A stretch of 64,000 nucleotides of DNA from Kitagawia praeruptora (taxonomy: Eukaryota; Streptophyta; Magnoliopsida; Apiales; Apiaceae): assembly GCA_037693485.1 (NCBI GenBank), contig CM075351.1, positions 156,988,501 to 157,052,500 on the forward strand. Direction: 5' to 3'. This document shows, piece by piece, positions 12,118 through 23,491 of the stretch. The stretch's first letter is position 1; each line of letters opens with the position of its first letter. A program made the translations under genes and the position numbers. Under the pieces are notes generated by a model. That model searched no databases. It saw only the letters and a program-made list of their open reading frames with translations, and was not told the origin of the DNA.

Positions 12118-12357
12118 ATGGGTATTAATGCTTTGATTCTATTGATTGCACTTGTGTTGCTGCTTAACTACTCATCCACTGCCGAAAATCCTATAAAAAT
12201 GAGGAATCTTCGAGCTCCAACTGGGTTTGCAAGTGGGTTTCGAAAATGGGGTTCCATGGAGGTATCTACTTGTTTTCAAGCATGGTTGTTTCGATTTTAC
12301 AACTTGTTTGTATCTACTTGTTTCAACTTTACTTATTTTCATGGTTTAATTACTTGA
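12118..12357 (+). CDS. Small ORF with signal-peptide-like start, unrecognised
   Basis: An ATG follows a pyrimidine-rich leader (CTCTCTTTTCTCCC). The first 22 residues (MGINALILLIALVLLLNY...) are strongly hydrophobic and end in STAEN, a plausible signal-peptidase site. The next part is short and basic (MRNLRAPTGFASGFRKW). After the codons for GSME the sequence reads GTATCT, a possible splice donor at about 12261, so the true coding exon may end there rather than at the stop at 12357. I do not recognise the protein. It may be the first exon of a gene whose later exons lie beyond the large insertion starting at 12532, or a captured host exon. It could also be chance. Confidence 0.3.
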   Translation: MGINALILLIALVLLLNYSSTAENPIKMRNLRAPTGFASGFRKWGSMEVSTCFQAWLFRFYNLFVSTCFNFTYFHGLIT

Positions 12358-12540
12358 TTTCGAAAATGGTTTAATTTCGTTGTTAATTACTTGTTTTCAT
12401 GGTTTGATTGCACTTGTAATTTTGTTTTTATTTTGATTTTATATATGAAATTTGCTTCGAAAATGACTTTGTTTAGGTAATTTTCGGAATGAGTTTTGTT
12501 TTGAAATGAGGTATATATATATATATATATAGGCCTATGC

Positions 12541-13299
12541 TCAAGGGAGAACCATGCCTATGGGGAGAACCAGGAGACCACTTTGTGAGCCATTGATAAG
12601 TTTAAATCTAACGGGTAAGATTGGTCAAAGATAAATTAGAATTTAATTAGCTTAATACCATATATATAGCTAAAGGGTATGACCGGAAAACAACAAAACA
12701 ATTAGAATTATATCATACCTGCAGTTGATATGATTTACCACAATCATGTAAAAAACAGAAACTTGAATCACGTTACATATGAATTAATTTTACAAACCAA
12801 TTACATCATTAAAACCATATAGTAATTAAAAGCAATATACACGGCTGTATGTATATCACAGCTGTATGTATATCAGTACTTTATCATCTTCGCTTTAGCT
12901 GCAAAATTTGCCAAATTGATACATGCAAATACTAGCAATACAAATCTGATCATCTTATTTAACATGCTTTTTATAGTTAGTTTTTTTGTATGATATGTGT
13001 GGTAACGAAAACAACCATTAACTTATAAATTTTGTTTGGTGAAACGGGAGGGTGTTCTTAAAAGTAGTTCAACAACAGGTTCTTGGATTTCAACAGCGCA
13101 ACTCGGACCTCGTGCACCTATTTTTGCTGCATGGACATATGCTTGAATTTGGTCTTAAGAATATTCCTGGAAATCGTGGCTGGCATTGTGGGAATCAAGT
13201 GAATTTGAGTTTTGAGTTGGGTGCTACCATATAAAAAGCCTAGTTTAGTACAGTGTTCCTGAATGTGTTCTTCGTGTCTAGGTCTTGTTAATTTTCGTG
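12541..13299. other. No recognised gene
   Basis: Low-complexity AT-rich DNA. The plus-strand frame at 13052-13234 gives a 60-residue peptide with no family resemblance that I can see. A short duplication CTGTATGTATATCA occurs at 12843-12873. Confidence 0.35.
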
Positions 13300-16200
13300 T
13301 TATTTAAGGTGTTCTTTAAAGTAATGAAATATAACTAAAATACAATCAAACAAATAAGAAACTATGCAATAAAATGCTAGTAAAAACGGAGTAATAAACA
13401 TTATTTATTAAAAATTACTTAACTTTATATCAAAACATCTTGCTAATAGGTAGTAGAATCTTAATAGAATTTACTTTAAAACACCTAGAAGAATCTTCGT
13501 TGAATTTGAAAAAAAATAAAATATTAAATATATTTTCTACAAAAGTATTATTAAAAGATTCTGTTAAGTGTTTTGATAATTTTTTTTAATGGAGAGGGGT
13601 CCACCAAATTTTCTATACACATACTTTTCCCTATCAATATGTGTCTTATTTACATAAAATTAAAATTTGAATGATAAATATTTGAATGTTTGTTAAAAGT
13701 TTGAAAAAAATACCTTATTTTAAATCTTTTACTTGAAAAAAACAGAATATTTCAAAAATATTAACTAAAAAATGTGTAAAATAGTTAATGGAATCTTAAA
13801 CCGAAAACTTAAAATATTTATTTTAAAAATATCCAAAAAAGTTTAAAAAATTAAAAGATTCTAAAAATTAATTAATAATAACAATAAAAATGTAACTAAA
13901 AATCATATATCAATTGACAAAGGAGCAAACGCCTAAGAGAATCTTATTAAAGATTATGTTAAGTTTTTTATTTATAATATTTGTTATCTTTTTCTAATCT
14001 GTATTATATTTGTTATCTTTTTCTAATCCTATCAAAACACTTGGCGAATTATATATATAAAATACATATGAAACAAATAAATTTTATAATATATTGATAT
14101 ATTGATTTGAAACACACAAGAGAATCTTAGTGAATTTTATAAATAAATCTTAGTGAATTTTATAAATAAATTGATATATTGATTTGAAACACGCAAGAGA
14201 ATTTTGGTGCATTTTATAATATTTCTACATGTAGCTTAATTTTAAAAGAAATGTATAAATTTTCTTTTGTAAAAATAAGTATATAAAAATATTATTCTCT
14301 TAGGTGTTTTTTAGTTTTATTTTGATTTTATTGATTGGGAACACGTAAAAGAATCTTGATGTATTACATAATATTTTTATATGTAACTTAAATTTTAAAA
14401 ATAATTGTGTTATTATTTCAAAAAGAATATATAGAACTATTATGTAATATCGAGATTCTCTTAGGTGTTTTGTTAATTTTTTGAAATCATAATATTATTT
14501 TATCAAATATTTATATTAAAATTCTTTTAAATATTTTATTGATCTAAAATAAGTTTCCAATATAGTTATGTACAAGTACAAGGAAATGATAATACAAGGA
14601 AATAAATTGATACATTTAGATGATAATTTATATGTAACTTAATTTTAAAAGAAATGTTTGGGTCTTTTTTAAAAGAAGTATAAAAAAATATTATGTAATA
14701 CACCAAGATTCTCGTAGGTGTTTTGTTCATTATTTTGAAATTACAATATAATTTTATTAGATATTTAAATTTAAATTATACTAAAAGATTTTATTGGTAT
14801 AAAATAAGTTTCGGTATAATTATGTACAAGTAGAGCACTAAAAATAATTTATCCAACATTTAAGAAAATTTAAATAATATTTTTCCAAATCAAAATTCAA
14901 TTTTTATAGCATGTCTTTTAAAATAATTTTCGAAAAAATCTCAAAAAGATAATCAAAGAAAATAAATTGATATATTGATTTGAAACACGTAAAAGAATCT
15001 TGGTACATTTTATAATATTTTTTACATGTAACTTAATTTTAAAAGAAATGTATAAATATTCTTTCAAAAAAATAATTATATAATAATATTGTTTATTACA
15101 CGAAGATTCTCTTAGATGTTTTTTAGTTTTATTTAAATTTTATTGATTGGGAACACGTAAAATAATCTTGGTATATTATATAATATTTTTATATGTAACT
15201 TAAATTAAAAAAATTGCATAATTTGTTTTTTTAAAACACGTAAAAATAACACATGCTATTTTATATTATTAACATTTTTTAGTGAAACACTTAAAAGAGA
15301 TTCTATTAAGTCTTCATTATATAAAAAGAAAAAGGACCCTGAGATATATCTCAAGGGAACTTTTACTGAGATACAAACAAAATAACTTAAATTTTAGGCT
15401 AATTAAAAAAATTCTGAATTTACTAAAATACCCACTCAATTTTTACATATAAATTATAGGAATCTCAGGGAATTTACCTGAGATATATCTCAGGCTGCTT
15501 AATCTCTTATATAAATTATTTTTTATAGCATATATACCTTTTAAAACAATTTTTGAAGGAATCTCATAAAGATAATAAAAATAAATAAACTGGCATAGTG
15601 ATTTGAAACACAACATGTAAGAAAATCTTGGTGCCTTTTATAATATTTTTACATGTAACTTAATTTTAAGAAATATGTATAATTTTTCTTTAAAAAAATA
15701 AATATATAAAAATATTATGTAATACAGTAAGATTGTGTACACAACAACACTAATTGAGCTAATATAAATATAAATAATATATGGAAAATAAATTTATTAA
15801 AATTGTGTGAAACACTTAATCGAATCTCTTAGGTATTTTGTTAATTATTTAAAATCATAATATTATTTTATCAAATATTTATAATAAGATTCTTTTAAAT
15901 ATTTTAATGATCTAAAATATTTTTTTTTAAATAAATGATCTAAAATAAATTTTGAATATAGTTATGTACAAGTACAACGTTATAAATAATTCACGTAATA
16001 TTTAAGAATATTTTTTCAAATTATAATTTAAAATTTTTTATAGCTTGCCTTTAATAACAATTCTCGAAAAAATCTCAAAAGGATAATAAAAGGAAATAAA
16101 TTGATACATTTAGATGATAATTTTATATGTAACTTAATTTTAAAATAAATGTTTGATTTTTTTAAAAGAAATATATAAATATATTATGTAATACACCAAG

Positions 16201-17300
16201 ATTCTCTTAGGTGTTTTGTTCAATATTTTAAAATTATAATATAATTTTACTAGATATTTACATTTAAATTTCTACTAAATATTTTATTTGGATAAAATAA
16301 TTTTCGGTATAGTTATGTACAAGTAGAGCACTATAAAGAATTTATTCAACATTTAAGAAATTTTTTAAATAATTCAATTTTTATATCTATTTTAAAACAA
16401 TTCTCAAATAAATCTAAAAAAAATAACAAAAATAAATAAATTGGTATATTGATTTGAAACACGTAAGAGAATCTTGGTGCATTTTATAATATTTCTACAG
16501 CTTAATTTTAAAAGAAATGTATAAATTTTCTTTTGAAAAAATAAGTATATAAAAATGTTATTTAATACACCAAGATTCCCTTAGGTGTTTTTTAATTTTA
16601 TTTAGATATTGATTGGGAACACGAATCTTAGTATATTACATAACATTTTTATATGTAATTTAGATTGAAAAAAAGTTACGTAATTATTTTAAAAAAATTA
16701 TATATAACTATTATATAATACCGAGATTCTCTTAGGTAGTTTGTTAATTATTATTTGAAATCATAATATTATTTTATCAAAGTAATACATCAAGATTCTC
16801 TTAGGTGTTTTTAATTTTATTTAGATTTTATTGATTGGGAACACGTAAAAGAATCTTATTAGTATATATATTACATAATATTTTTATATGTAACTTAGAT
16901 TGAAAAAAAGTTAGGTAATTATTTAAAATAAAAAAATATAGAACTATTATATAATACCGAGATTCTTTATTAGATTTGTTAATAGTAATTTAGGTTTCTT
17001 AAAGTGTTTTTTTTAAAGTGTTTTGATTTAAGTATTTTTGCAAATGTTTTTATAGAATATTCTTTTAATATTAAAAATTTATTTTTGAATCTTTTATAAA
17101 GTTACTAATTTCTGTTGATAGATTGAACACTAATTGAAAAAAAATCAAGTACATCGAACTAAGTGCTGTAGTAATAATATGTGATTCTGAACTTAATATT
17201 TAGTTGAATCTTTAAGAGTAACCTAACTGGAACACTTAGTAGGACACTTTGCAATTCCACTAAAATTATTTTAATATTTATACATTATTTTGATTCAGTT
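13300..17300. repeat. Degenerate AT-rich array with recurring inverted modules
   Basis: The module ACACGTAAGAGAATCTTGGT and its inverse CCAAGATTCTCTTAGGTGTT alternate through 4 kb. Larger units that start TTGATTTGAAACAC begin at about 14104, 14962, 15598 and 16450 (spacings about 858, 636 and 852). Each contains TACATGTAACTTAATTTTAA and TATTGATTGGGAACACG. Because the module occurs in both orientations, each unit can fold on itself. No ORF. It looks like an old expanded satellite-like or foldback structure inside the TA-anchored block. Confidence 0.6.
15330..15510. repeat. Short inverted-repeat element in the array
   Basis: GACCCTGAGATATATCTCAA near 15336 faces CCTGAGATATATCTCAGG near 15478, about 150 bp apart, with nothing coding between. 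It looks like a small foldback insertion that interrupts the array pattern. Confidence 0.4.
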
Positions 17301-18566
17301 ACGTGAATTGATTTGGTAAATTATTCGGATACTTAAAGATACTTAAGGGAATACTTGCTTGGTAGAAAAATAAATTCAAAAATATATAATGGAACCATGT
17401 AACATGGAGAGAACTACCCGTGTAACAAATTAAAATTAAAATCATTCACTAGCTTAAGGTCCTATAATACGAGCAGCAACACACAATATGACAATAACTC
17501 TCTTCTGTCAAGAGCTCAATCTGCAATAATGTTCAAGTGCACCATCAACCTTCTGCACCTTCAAATGTATATGTTCCTCGCAATCTCTATATGTATAATT
17601 CTCATGAAAGCTACTAGAGAACCAACATAGTTTGGCATTTCTTGCATCCCTTCGCAAGTAAAAGCATTGATCGTCTCATGATCGTAACTGTACATGTGCA
17701 AAATAGTGCTTGAAACATGTGCTGATCTGCATAGCACGCCACTTAAAATTATTCAACAGTAACCAATTGCAATTAAGCCCGGATTGTAAGTATATGTTGA
17801 GCCAATGAAATAGTATTAGCCGACTATGAGGTTGCCCACAGAATTACATTACCAGAAACGAAGACAATAAAATTATAAAATTGCAGCATACCAGTAACGA
17901 TCGAATGACCTAGCATACCAGTAACGATCGAATGACCTGGAAACAACATTAATCATATGCTTAGACCGCTCGCCTGAGATTAAAATGTTTAAACTAACTT
18001 AGGCATGAGTTTATATATCTAATACAAACTATAGAAGTCATGTACGACTAAAATAGATCTAATTAAGAACATAGTCACGGACCTTGGGATATACATTAGG
18101 ATCACCTTTGGAATGAAAAAAAACAAACTTATATCTTATCCAACAGGTCAACCTTAAAGATTATCAAGAATCACACAATATTCATTAACACAATATTCAT
18201 CCTTGATAAGATTATTGAATCAGAACCCACTCCAAACGTAACTGTATGTTGATCTACACATAAACCTTATCTGCATAAAGACATATAGCACTTGTGAGAA
18301 CATGTAAGAGAACTTACACTATAATTTAAGTATTTGTGAGAACACTTAAAAAGATCTTTAAGATTATAAAACTGCTTGTAGTACGCAATATACATCTAAG
18401 CAAAATTGAAAACAGGAGTCATCTTAATTAAGAAATTTAATTACGTACTCATTGATGGTAGCGTTGCCCTCCATTTTTTTCTTACTGTGTTTCATGCTTC
18501 AAGCTATTAACATATACATGTTCTATAGTATGAATTATATTACAGCTGTGTTTCCTTAATCAAAAC
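17301..18566. other. Spacer with a possible captured exon
   Basis: No complete gene. On the minus strand 17740-17561 is open for 59 codons and has the amino-acid texture of real protein (MYSYDHETINAFTCEGMQEM then PNYVGSLVAF), ending at TGA. I do not recognise it, and no flanking exon was found. At 17885-17938 a 27-bp unit (AGCATACCAGTAACGATCGA plus ATGACCT) occurs twice in perfect tandem. Confidence 0.35.
17885..17938 (+). repeat. Perfect 27-bp tandem duplication
   Basis: The unit starting AGCATACCAGTAACGATCG is repeated exactly twice (17885-17911 and 17912-17938). Likely a replication slip. Confidence 0.85.
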
Positions 18567-18589
18567 TGACACTACTACAGATTTCAGCT

Positions 18590-18840
18590 TGTATAGCGCT
18601 CGTTTTTGCGCTTACATAGCGTTTTTAAGCGCTATGTAAGTCAGCGCTATTGAAGTTCAACGAGCTTCTATAGCGCTTATTTTCGGCGCTCTGTAAGTAA
18701 CTACTTCAATAGCGCTTCTATTAATGCTATGCAAGTAACCGTTCTGTACGTTCCATAGCCCCTAAGAAAACGCTATGGTAGTGGGAAAAAAAACATATGT
18801 AACTACTATCTCATAGCCCTTCTAAGAGCGCTATTGAAGC
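18590..18840. repeat. Left subterminal AGCGCTAT repeats
   Basis: Motifs such as CATAGCG, AGCGCTATGTAAGT and ATAGCGCT in both orientations (18592-18830) form several short hairpins. The mirror block lies at 22495-22770. In CACTA elements such repeats bind the regulatory transposon protein, which is assumed here. Confidence 0.75.
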
Positions 18841-19124
18841 CATTTTTCAGAATAAATTTTATTTAAATTTATTTTTGGCCATTTAATTTAATTTTTCAGA
18901 ATAAATTCTATTTAAATTTATTTTGGCCATTTATTTAATTGTAATATTCCAGAAAAGTTACAAATACAATAATAAAAATAAAAACACCCCAATCAAAAAT
19001 GAAATTAAATTCCAAAAAAGTACAATTTTCATTGGTCTTAATTCATTGTACAAAGAGTCAAATATTCCAAAGTTCTACTTAGATAGCTACCACAGTACCA
19101 CTGATCACTACAATAAAACTCAAA

Positions 19125-21039
19125 CTAGGCTAATAACTTGTCCTTGAGAAACCGATTATACAAGTAGCCTGCCCAATTTTTCTGGAAACGAATCATTTTG
19201 TCACGAGAATAGGACTTCGAACCCGGGGAATATGAGAACTGTACACCAACAAAATTGTAATTAAAATTAAGATCATATATAAAAGTACCCCTGTAATTTA
19301 AAAACTAGCAGTTTTAAAATTCTGGAATATGCTTACGTTAACATTCATATTTGTTTCACCGGTAGACAATATGTCCTCAATGAAGCATCCAACATAATAT
19401 CCACAAAAGATGCCATCATTCAACGCTTGCTTGGGACACTAAAAATTTTAAAACATACAAAATCAGTCTTACACAAAATAAATCTTAAAATAATTCACTA
19501 AAATGTGCCTACAGGACACCTAATTAATCAGGTTTGACTCAGCCCTGAAGATCCCTGAAGATCATATAAAAGAAAATCACAGGACTGGGAGAAAGTGCTT
19601 TTACTACATTAAGATGTGGCCTATCTTTCAATAATATGTGAATACATATCAGAATATCAAGTTTCTGCTACTGCAATTACAATAGCACCAGCTTAATTCG
19701 AGTTATAAGCTACTATATGATAAAAATAAATTATACAAGGATAGTAATACGACAACTGAGTCGATACATTGAAATTAATTTTTCTTTTTTAAGATCCGAA
19801 AATGACTTTCTTAATCAAAGAAGAAGCGGCTATGTAACAGATATGAAAGTTTTCAAACAATTATAATTGCATTTCCCAGATTGAAGAAAGCAGTTTATAC
19901 CCACTCAGCTGGCTACACCTTACCATTAGATTTTAATCAGGAGTTTGTTGAATGCCTAATACTTAAGACGTATCACTAATCTACATGAGGCTTAACCTTT
20001 CGCACTAGACGTATCACTGATTTACATAAATCTTGACCTTTCACACCAACTGTGTATGAATACCTTAGTCCCTAGCCATAACAGACAGAAATGTCAGAAT
20101 GAATGCTCGCTAAAGTATGAATTTTATGCAGTCTTTTTTTTGGGCAGGTTTAGTATGGAAATTCATATAAAGTTGAATATTAAGCATTTCTTTAATTGTT
20201 TTCTTAAATTTCCTCCACATATCCAAATTTGAATATCCTCAAGTGCAGCCAAAAACAATGTAAATGATAAATTGAGTAACTTCAGGTGCAACTAAAAACA
20301 ACCTAAGTTGAATCACCCCCCCCCCCCCCCCGCGCCCCCCGCCCCCGCCCCCGCCCCCGCCCCCGAAAAACATGTCGTGGAAAATTTGAGAACTAGAACC
20401 CAACATAAAAGTATGTCAGATAATACTAGTAGAGTGCTTAATAAGTGAGCATGACCAGCTAAGAAACTTTGTTTTGTGTTAACACATTTATAACCTGAGT
20501 ACTCTGTAAAGTAATTATATTTAAACACAAATGAAAAAAAAAGAAATATGATCACCTGCACATTTGTCCAACTGAAAACAGGAAATGCAGACATTGTGTA
20601 GTACTTCTTATTGTGAGTTCGAAAAGTCTTCATAGCCCTGCAAATCGATAGCAACCCATATGTCAAAGAACACATTATCGGTCAGATGTATCATACATTC
20701 AATATATAGAGAGCATGTTAAAAATTCACTAACGTTTCTATAAACGCTTTCACATTCTTGTAATCCACAAGGTTGGTCTTTTGAGCTGGATCAACATAAT
20801 AAATCGTTTCTGTTTTTGCATTAATGGCAACCAAGATCCAATGTTTTCTGCATTTTGTCATATTTTTAGAAGCAATTCCTTAATAGTTTAAGAAACTTAA
20901 ATGTGCACATACAAAATGTCTTACGAAACATTATAGGGCACAAGAAGCAGGTGGTCTTGGTCAATATGTCCCAGCAAACACTTCGCCAAGTTTGTTTCAG
21001 AGCTACTTACGAATGGAGATACAAACTTGGCACACTTGC
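19125..21039 (-). CDS. Ulp1-like (C48) cysteine protease, 3' exons
   Basis: Five minus-strand exons can be joined with GT-AG introns and one continuous frame: 21039-20925, 20847-20734, 20637-20556, 19438-19337 and 19238-19125 (stop TAG). They encode a C48 peptidase core: HLLLVPYNVS joined to KHWILVAI (catalytic His), then YYVDPA (Asp), then CPKQALNDGIFCGYYV (the Gln and catalytic Cys region, where the usual DCG is FCG), and a final exon ending NRFLKDKLLA. This family cleaves SUMO or ubiquitin-like conjugates, and copies are common in plant CACTA and Mutator-like transposons, where the role is unknown. No frameshift or stop lies in the joined frame. N-terminal exons upstream of 21039 were not found, so it may be 5'-truncated. 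Phase agreement at every junction is strong evidence that the gene was recently functional. Confidence 0.82.
20316..20365 (+). repeat. C-rich tract with (GCCCCC)n
   Basis: A run of 16 C followed by CGCG and then four GCCCCC units. On the minus strand (the protease gene's sense strand) this is G-rich and could form a G-quadruplex in the intron between 20555 and 19439. Confidence 0.85.
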
Positions 21040-21762
21040 CTGGATGAAAAAAGATCAAGTCAAGAGGTTAGCCACTGGAAGGAGGCTTTAGCTAAGGGTG
21101 CACACTTGCCTGGATGGAATTTTCAAGATCTTGTAGATGAGTAAGTAAAATTAATTTAGTGTGTTTGTCTAAGCTGAAATATTACCTAAATCGAAGATGG
21201 CTTTGCAAAAATACTTTTTCCTGACTTTAGAAGTTAGTAGCTGCTTCTTTTAACTTATAATTTACATAACAAGCACTCATGCTCAATATCTGTTTTCTTT
21301 TTGTCTTCTTGGGTGGTACTAATTGAGCAAATTTCACTAATCACTCACACTTGACTCCAGTGAGACTCCAATTGTGTCACTCAAATTGTGAATCTATTGT
21401 TACAAAGATACGAGGGGTATCCACAAAGACTCAAGATCAAGAACAAAATTTGTTTTTTTAATGTATCGAAAATTTGCCATGAGTATATGCTATTTGGAGA
21501 TTAGGAAATAATACAATGATTCAACAAGCAGGAAAAGAAAGCTAGTAGATAGATAAGCTAGTAGATAGATTAATTAATTCATCAAAAAAAATAATAATAT
21601 TGGACTCACTCTTCAAGTAGCCAAGACAGTTAAATAAGCATAACCCAATTAGGTAAAGAAAGCCAAGAGCAGAAAGGAGATACTATAAATGAAGTTACAA
21701 GCTCAACAAACAACCCACATTAAGAAGTGTTAGCAACAACATATACATACATAGGCAAAGTA

Positions 21763-22093
21763 TCAAATAGAAACCAACTCTTAAATAGAAACTAGAAACT
21801 AACATTAAATAAATTCTATTTCATTCATTCTAATGGCCCCGCCAGGGGCACCTTCACAAAAAGTGTTTAAAATTATTGGCTCCATTCAGCAAAAAAAAAA
21901 AAAAAAAAAATGTTCACGTTGACGTCACTGCCACGTCAGCAGTGAACAGTATTTTTTTTTTTTTTGCTGGATGGAGCCTAGAATATTATGAACTTTTTGT
22001 ATTGGGGTCCCCCTAGTTTGGTCATTAGATTAGCTTTAAATATTAGATTAGGGTTTAGTTTCTAGTTTCTATTTTAATTTGGTTTCTATTTGA
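21763..22093. mobile_element. Fold-back MITE nested in the CACTA element
   Basis: Nearly the whole 331 bp is one imperfect palindrome: TCAAATAGAAACCAA at the left faces TTGGTTTCTATTTGA at the right; ATAGAAACTAGAAACTAA faces its inverse; and the inner arms GGCTCCATTCAGC and GCTGGATGGAGCC flank poly-A/poly-T and a small TGTTCAC/GTGAACA loop. The flanks are GTA on both sides (21760-21762 and 22094-22096), a possible 3-bp target duplication. No coding capacity. Confidence 0.75.
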
Positions 22094-22227
22094 GTAAGAC
22101 CCTATATACATATTTGTATATATGCAGTTCTTAGGTCTTAAGAATTTGTATAAGATATAGCAAGTAATACGACTCAATTGTATTCAGTAAACACCCATAA
22201 AATCGATCGATGAACCCCAGCAAGTAA

Positions 22228-22280
22228 AAACCCCCAATTAAAAACCCTAAAATTAAACCCCCAATTAAAAACCCTAAAAT
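22228..22280 (+). repeat. Short tandem duplication
   Basis: CCCCCAATTAAAAACCCTAA then AATT occurs twice in a row, followed by a diverged start of a further unit. Confidence 0.6.
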
Positions 22281-22494
22281 TGACAAGAGATACTCACTAG
22301 TAACAGAGAGATGACCCCAGAGAACAGATCGATGTGGATATCCAGATGAAGAACATATAGATGATGACCAACAGAGGGATGTCGCGCTCGAGAGATACTT
22401 AATCGAACAGATGGATGTGTTTGTTCTGATATCTCAGTATCTCACTCGATTAATTAGTTAAACACAATTAATATTTTTTAAGAATACATATACT

Positions 22495-22770
22495 TCCATA
22501 GCGTTTCTAAAAACGTTTCAGTAGTATTTAAATAAATAAAAAAACAACTTAATTACTTAAAATATGGTTTCTTCCGTAGCGCTTGTATAAACGCTAACCG
22601 CATATTAACTTCTATAGCGTTCGACAAGGAAACGCTATTGTAGTATTTTTTTAGAATTTCAATTTATTTTCCCTTCTATTTTTTATAGCTTGCATAGCGT
22701 GTTTTATAAGAACGCTATGTAAGTAGGATCCTTCCATAGCACATGAGAAAAACGCTATAGAAGCAGCGTA
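22495..22770. repeat. Right subterminal AGCGCTAT repeats
   Basis: CATAGCGTTT, GTAGCGCTTGTATAAACGCT and AACGCTATGTAAGT recur here, matching the left arm of the same element. Confidence 0.75.
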
Positions 22771-22795
22771 TTCTAAGATTAAATTTGTAGTAGTG

Positions 22796-23062
22796 TGATT
22801 TAGAGAATCATTTCCATATTAGACAAAATCGTGAATTATGTCAATTAAAAATTGATCTGGATATGTTTCCATCCTTACATGATTCTATCAAATACTCCGT
22901 ATCCTGTTTGAATGATGTAGAATTTTTGTCCTCAGGCTTCTATAAAATCACAAAAATGCCATTGTAATTTTTGATTTTTAATTATAAATAAATGATATTG
23001 ATCAACGGTCTTAGATTAGATTTCTTGGTTCTCTTGATAGAGAGGTTCTCCCTAGAACCCTA

Positions 23063-23064
<2 letters not shown>
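22796..23064. other. Right edge of the TA-anchored block
   Basis: No gene. It contains the right inverted end of the candidate large insertion (CTTGGTTCTCTTGATAGAGA then GGTTCTCCC) just before the TA tract. Confidence 0.4.

Positions 23065-23106
<42 letters not shown>
23065..23106. repeat. (TA)n microsatellite
   Basis: About 20 TA units flanking the right edge of the block. The left counterpart is at 12511-12531. Confidence 0.9.
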
Positions 23107-23111
<5 letters not shown>

Positions 23112-23491
23112 TATGTAACTTTGGCCTATGGGAATATATTTGTTGAGATGATGATATGATTTTGTTTTGTATAATTATGATTATATTGTTATGAATTTGA
23201 TTATATTCTGTTTTTTAGATTAAATTCGTAAATTTTATATGTGAATTGAATTGGTAAATACATGTGAAAAGTGTGTGTATATATATACGTGCATGCATGA
23301 GATTGTGTAATTGGTCGGATATATATTTTTGTTGAATAGTTGATAATTTACTTATCGTCAAATTCAATGCAAGACCTATATATCTATATACTTTATACAT
23401 TTACATGATTTTGATTTTGATCACTCTTACTTTGTAGGTTGTTTGGTGTTTCTTCTTGGTGTGTATGCTTGTTATCACTATATCGGCAATA
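23107..23491 (+). other. Intron-like AT-rich sequence
   Basis: No ORF. The T-rich stretch ending TTTTTTAGATT near 23218 and CTTTGTAG near 23438 could serve as splice acceptors for the ORF that follows. Confidence 0.35.

Larger units (their letters stand above)
18570..22795 (-). mobile_element. Complete CACTA-type element carrying a C48 protease gene
   Basis: The ends are perfect 10-bp inverted repeats: CACTACTACA at 18570-18579 and TGTAGTAGTG at 22786-22795. They are flanked by a 3-bp target duplication TGA (18567-18569 and 22796-22798), exactly the CACTA pattern. Subterminal regions at both ends are full of ATAGCGCT/AGCGCTAT motifs. The interior (4226 bp in all) holds no TNP2 transposase; it holds a minus-strand Ulp1-like protease gene and a nested MITE. 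It is therefore a non-autonomous element that would need transposase in trans. The strand is given as that of the gene. Confidence 0.9.
12511..23106. mobile_element. Candidate large insertion at a (TA)n tract
   Basis: DNA on both sides of 12532-23064 is a TA run (12511-12531 and 23065-23106). The left end has AGGGAGAACCATGCCTATGG then GGAGAACC, and the reverse complement of the right end has AGGGAGAACCTCTCTATCAA then GAGAACC. These resemble each other and the ends of the smaller element at 6311-6652. If one element, it is about 10.5 kb, or about 6.3 kb without the CACTA element nested in it. It contains no recognisable transposase. Two unrelated small elements that happen to face each other would look similar, so this is tentative. 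Confidence 0.35.

Noticed and set aside
20313..20675. 120-residue minus-strand ORF with a Gly/Ala-rich end
   Set aside because: Only the part over 20556-20637 is a real exon. The rest is intron, and the Gly/Ala tail is the translated C-rich tract.
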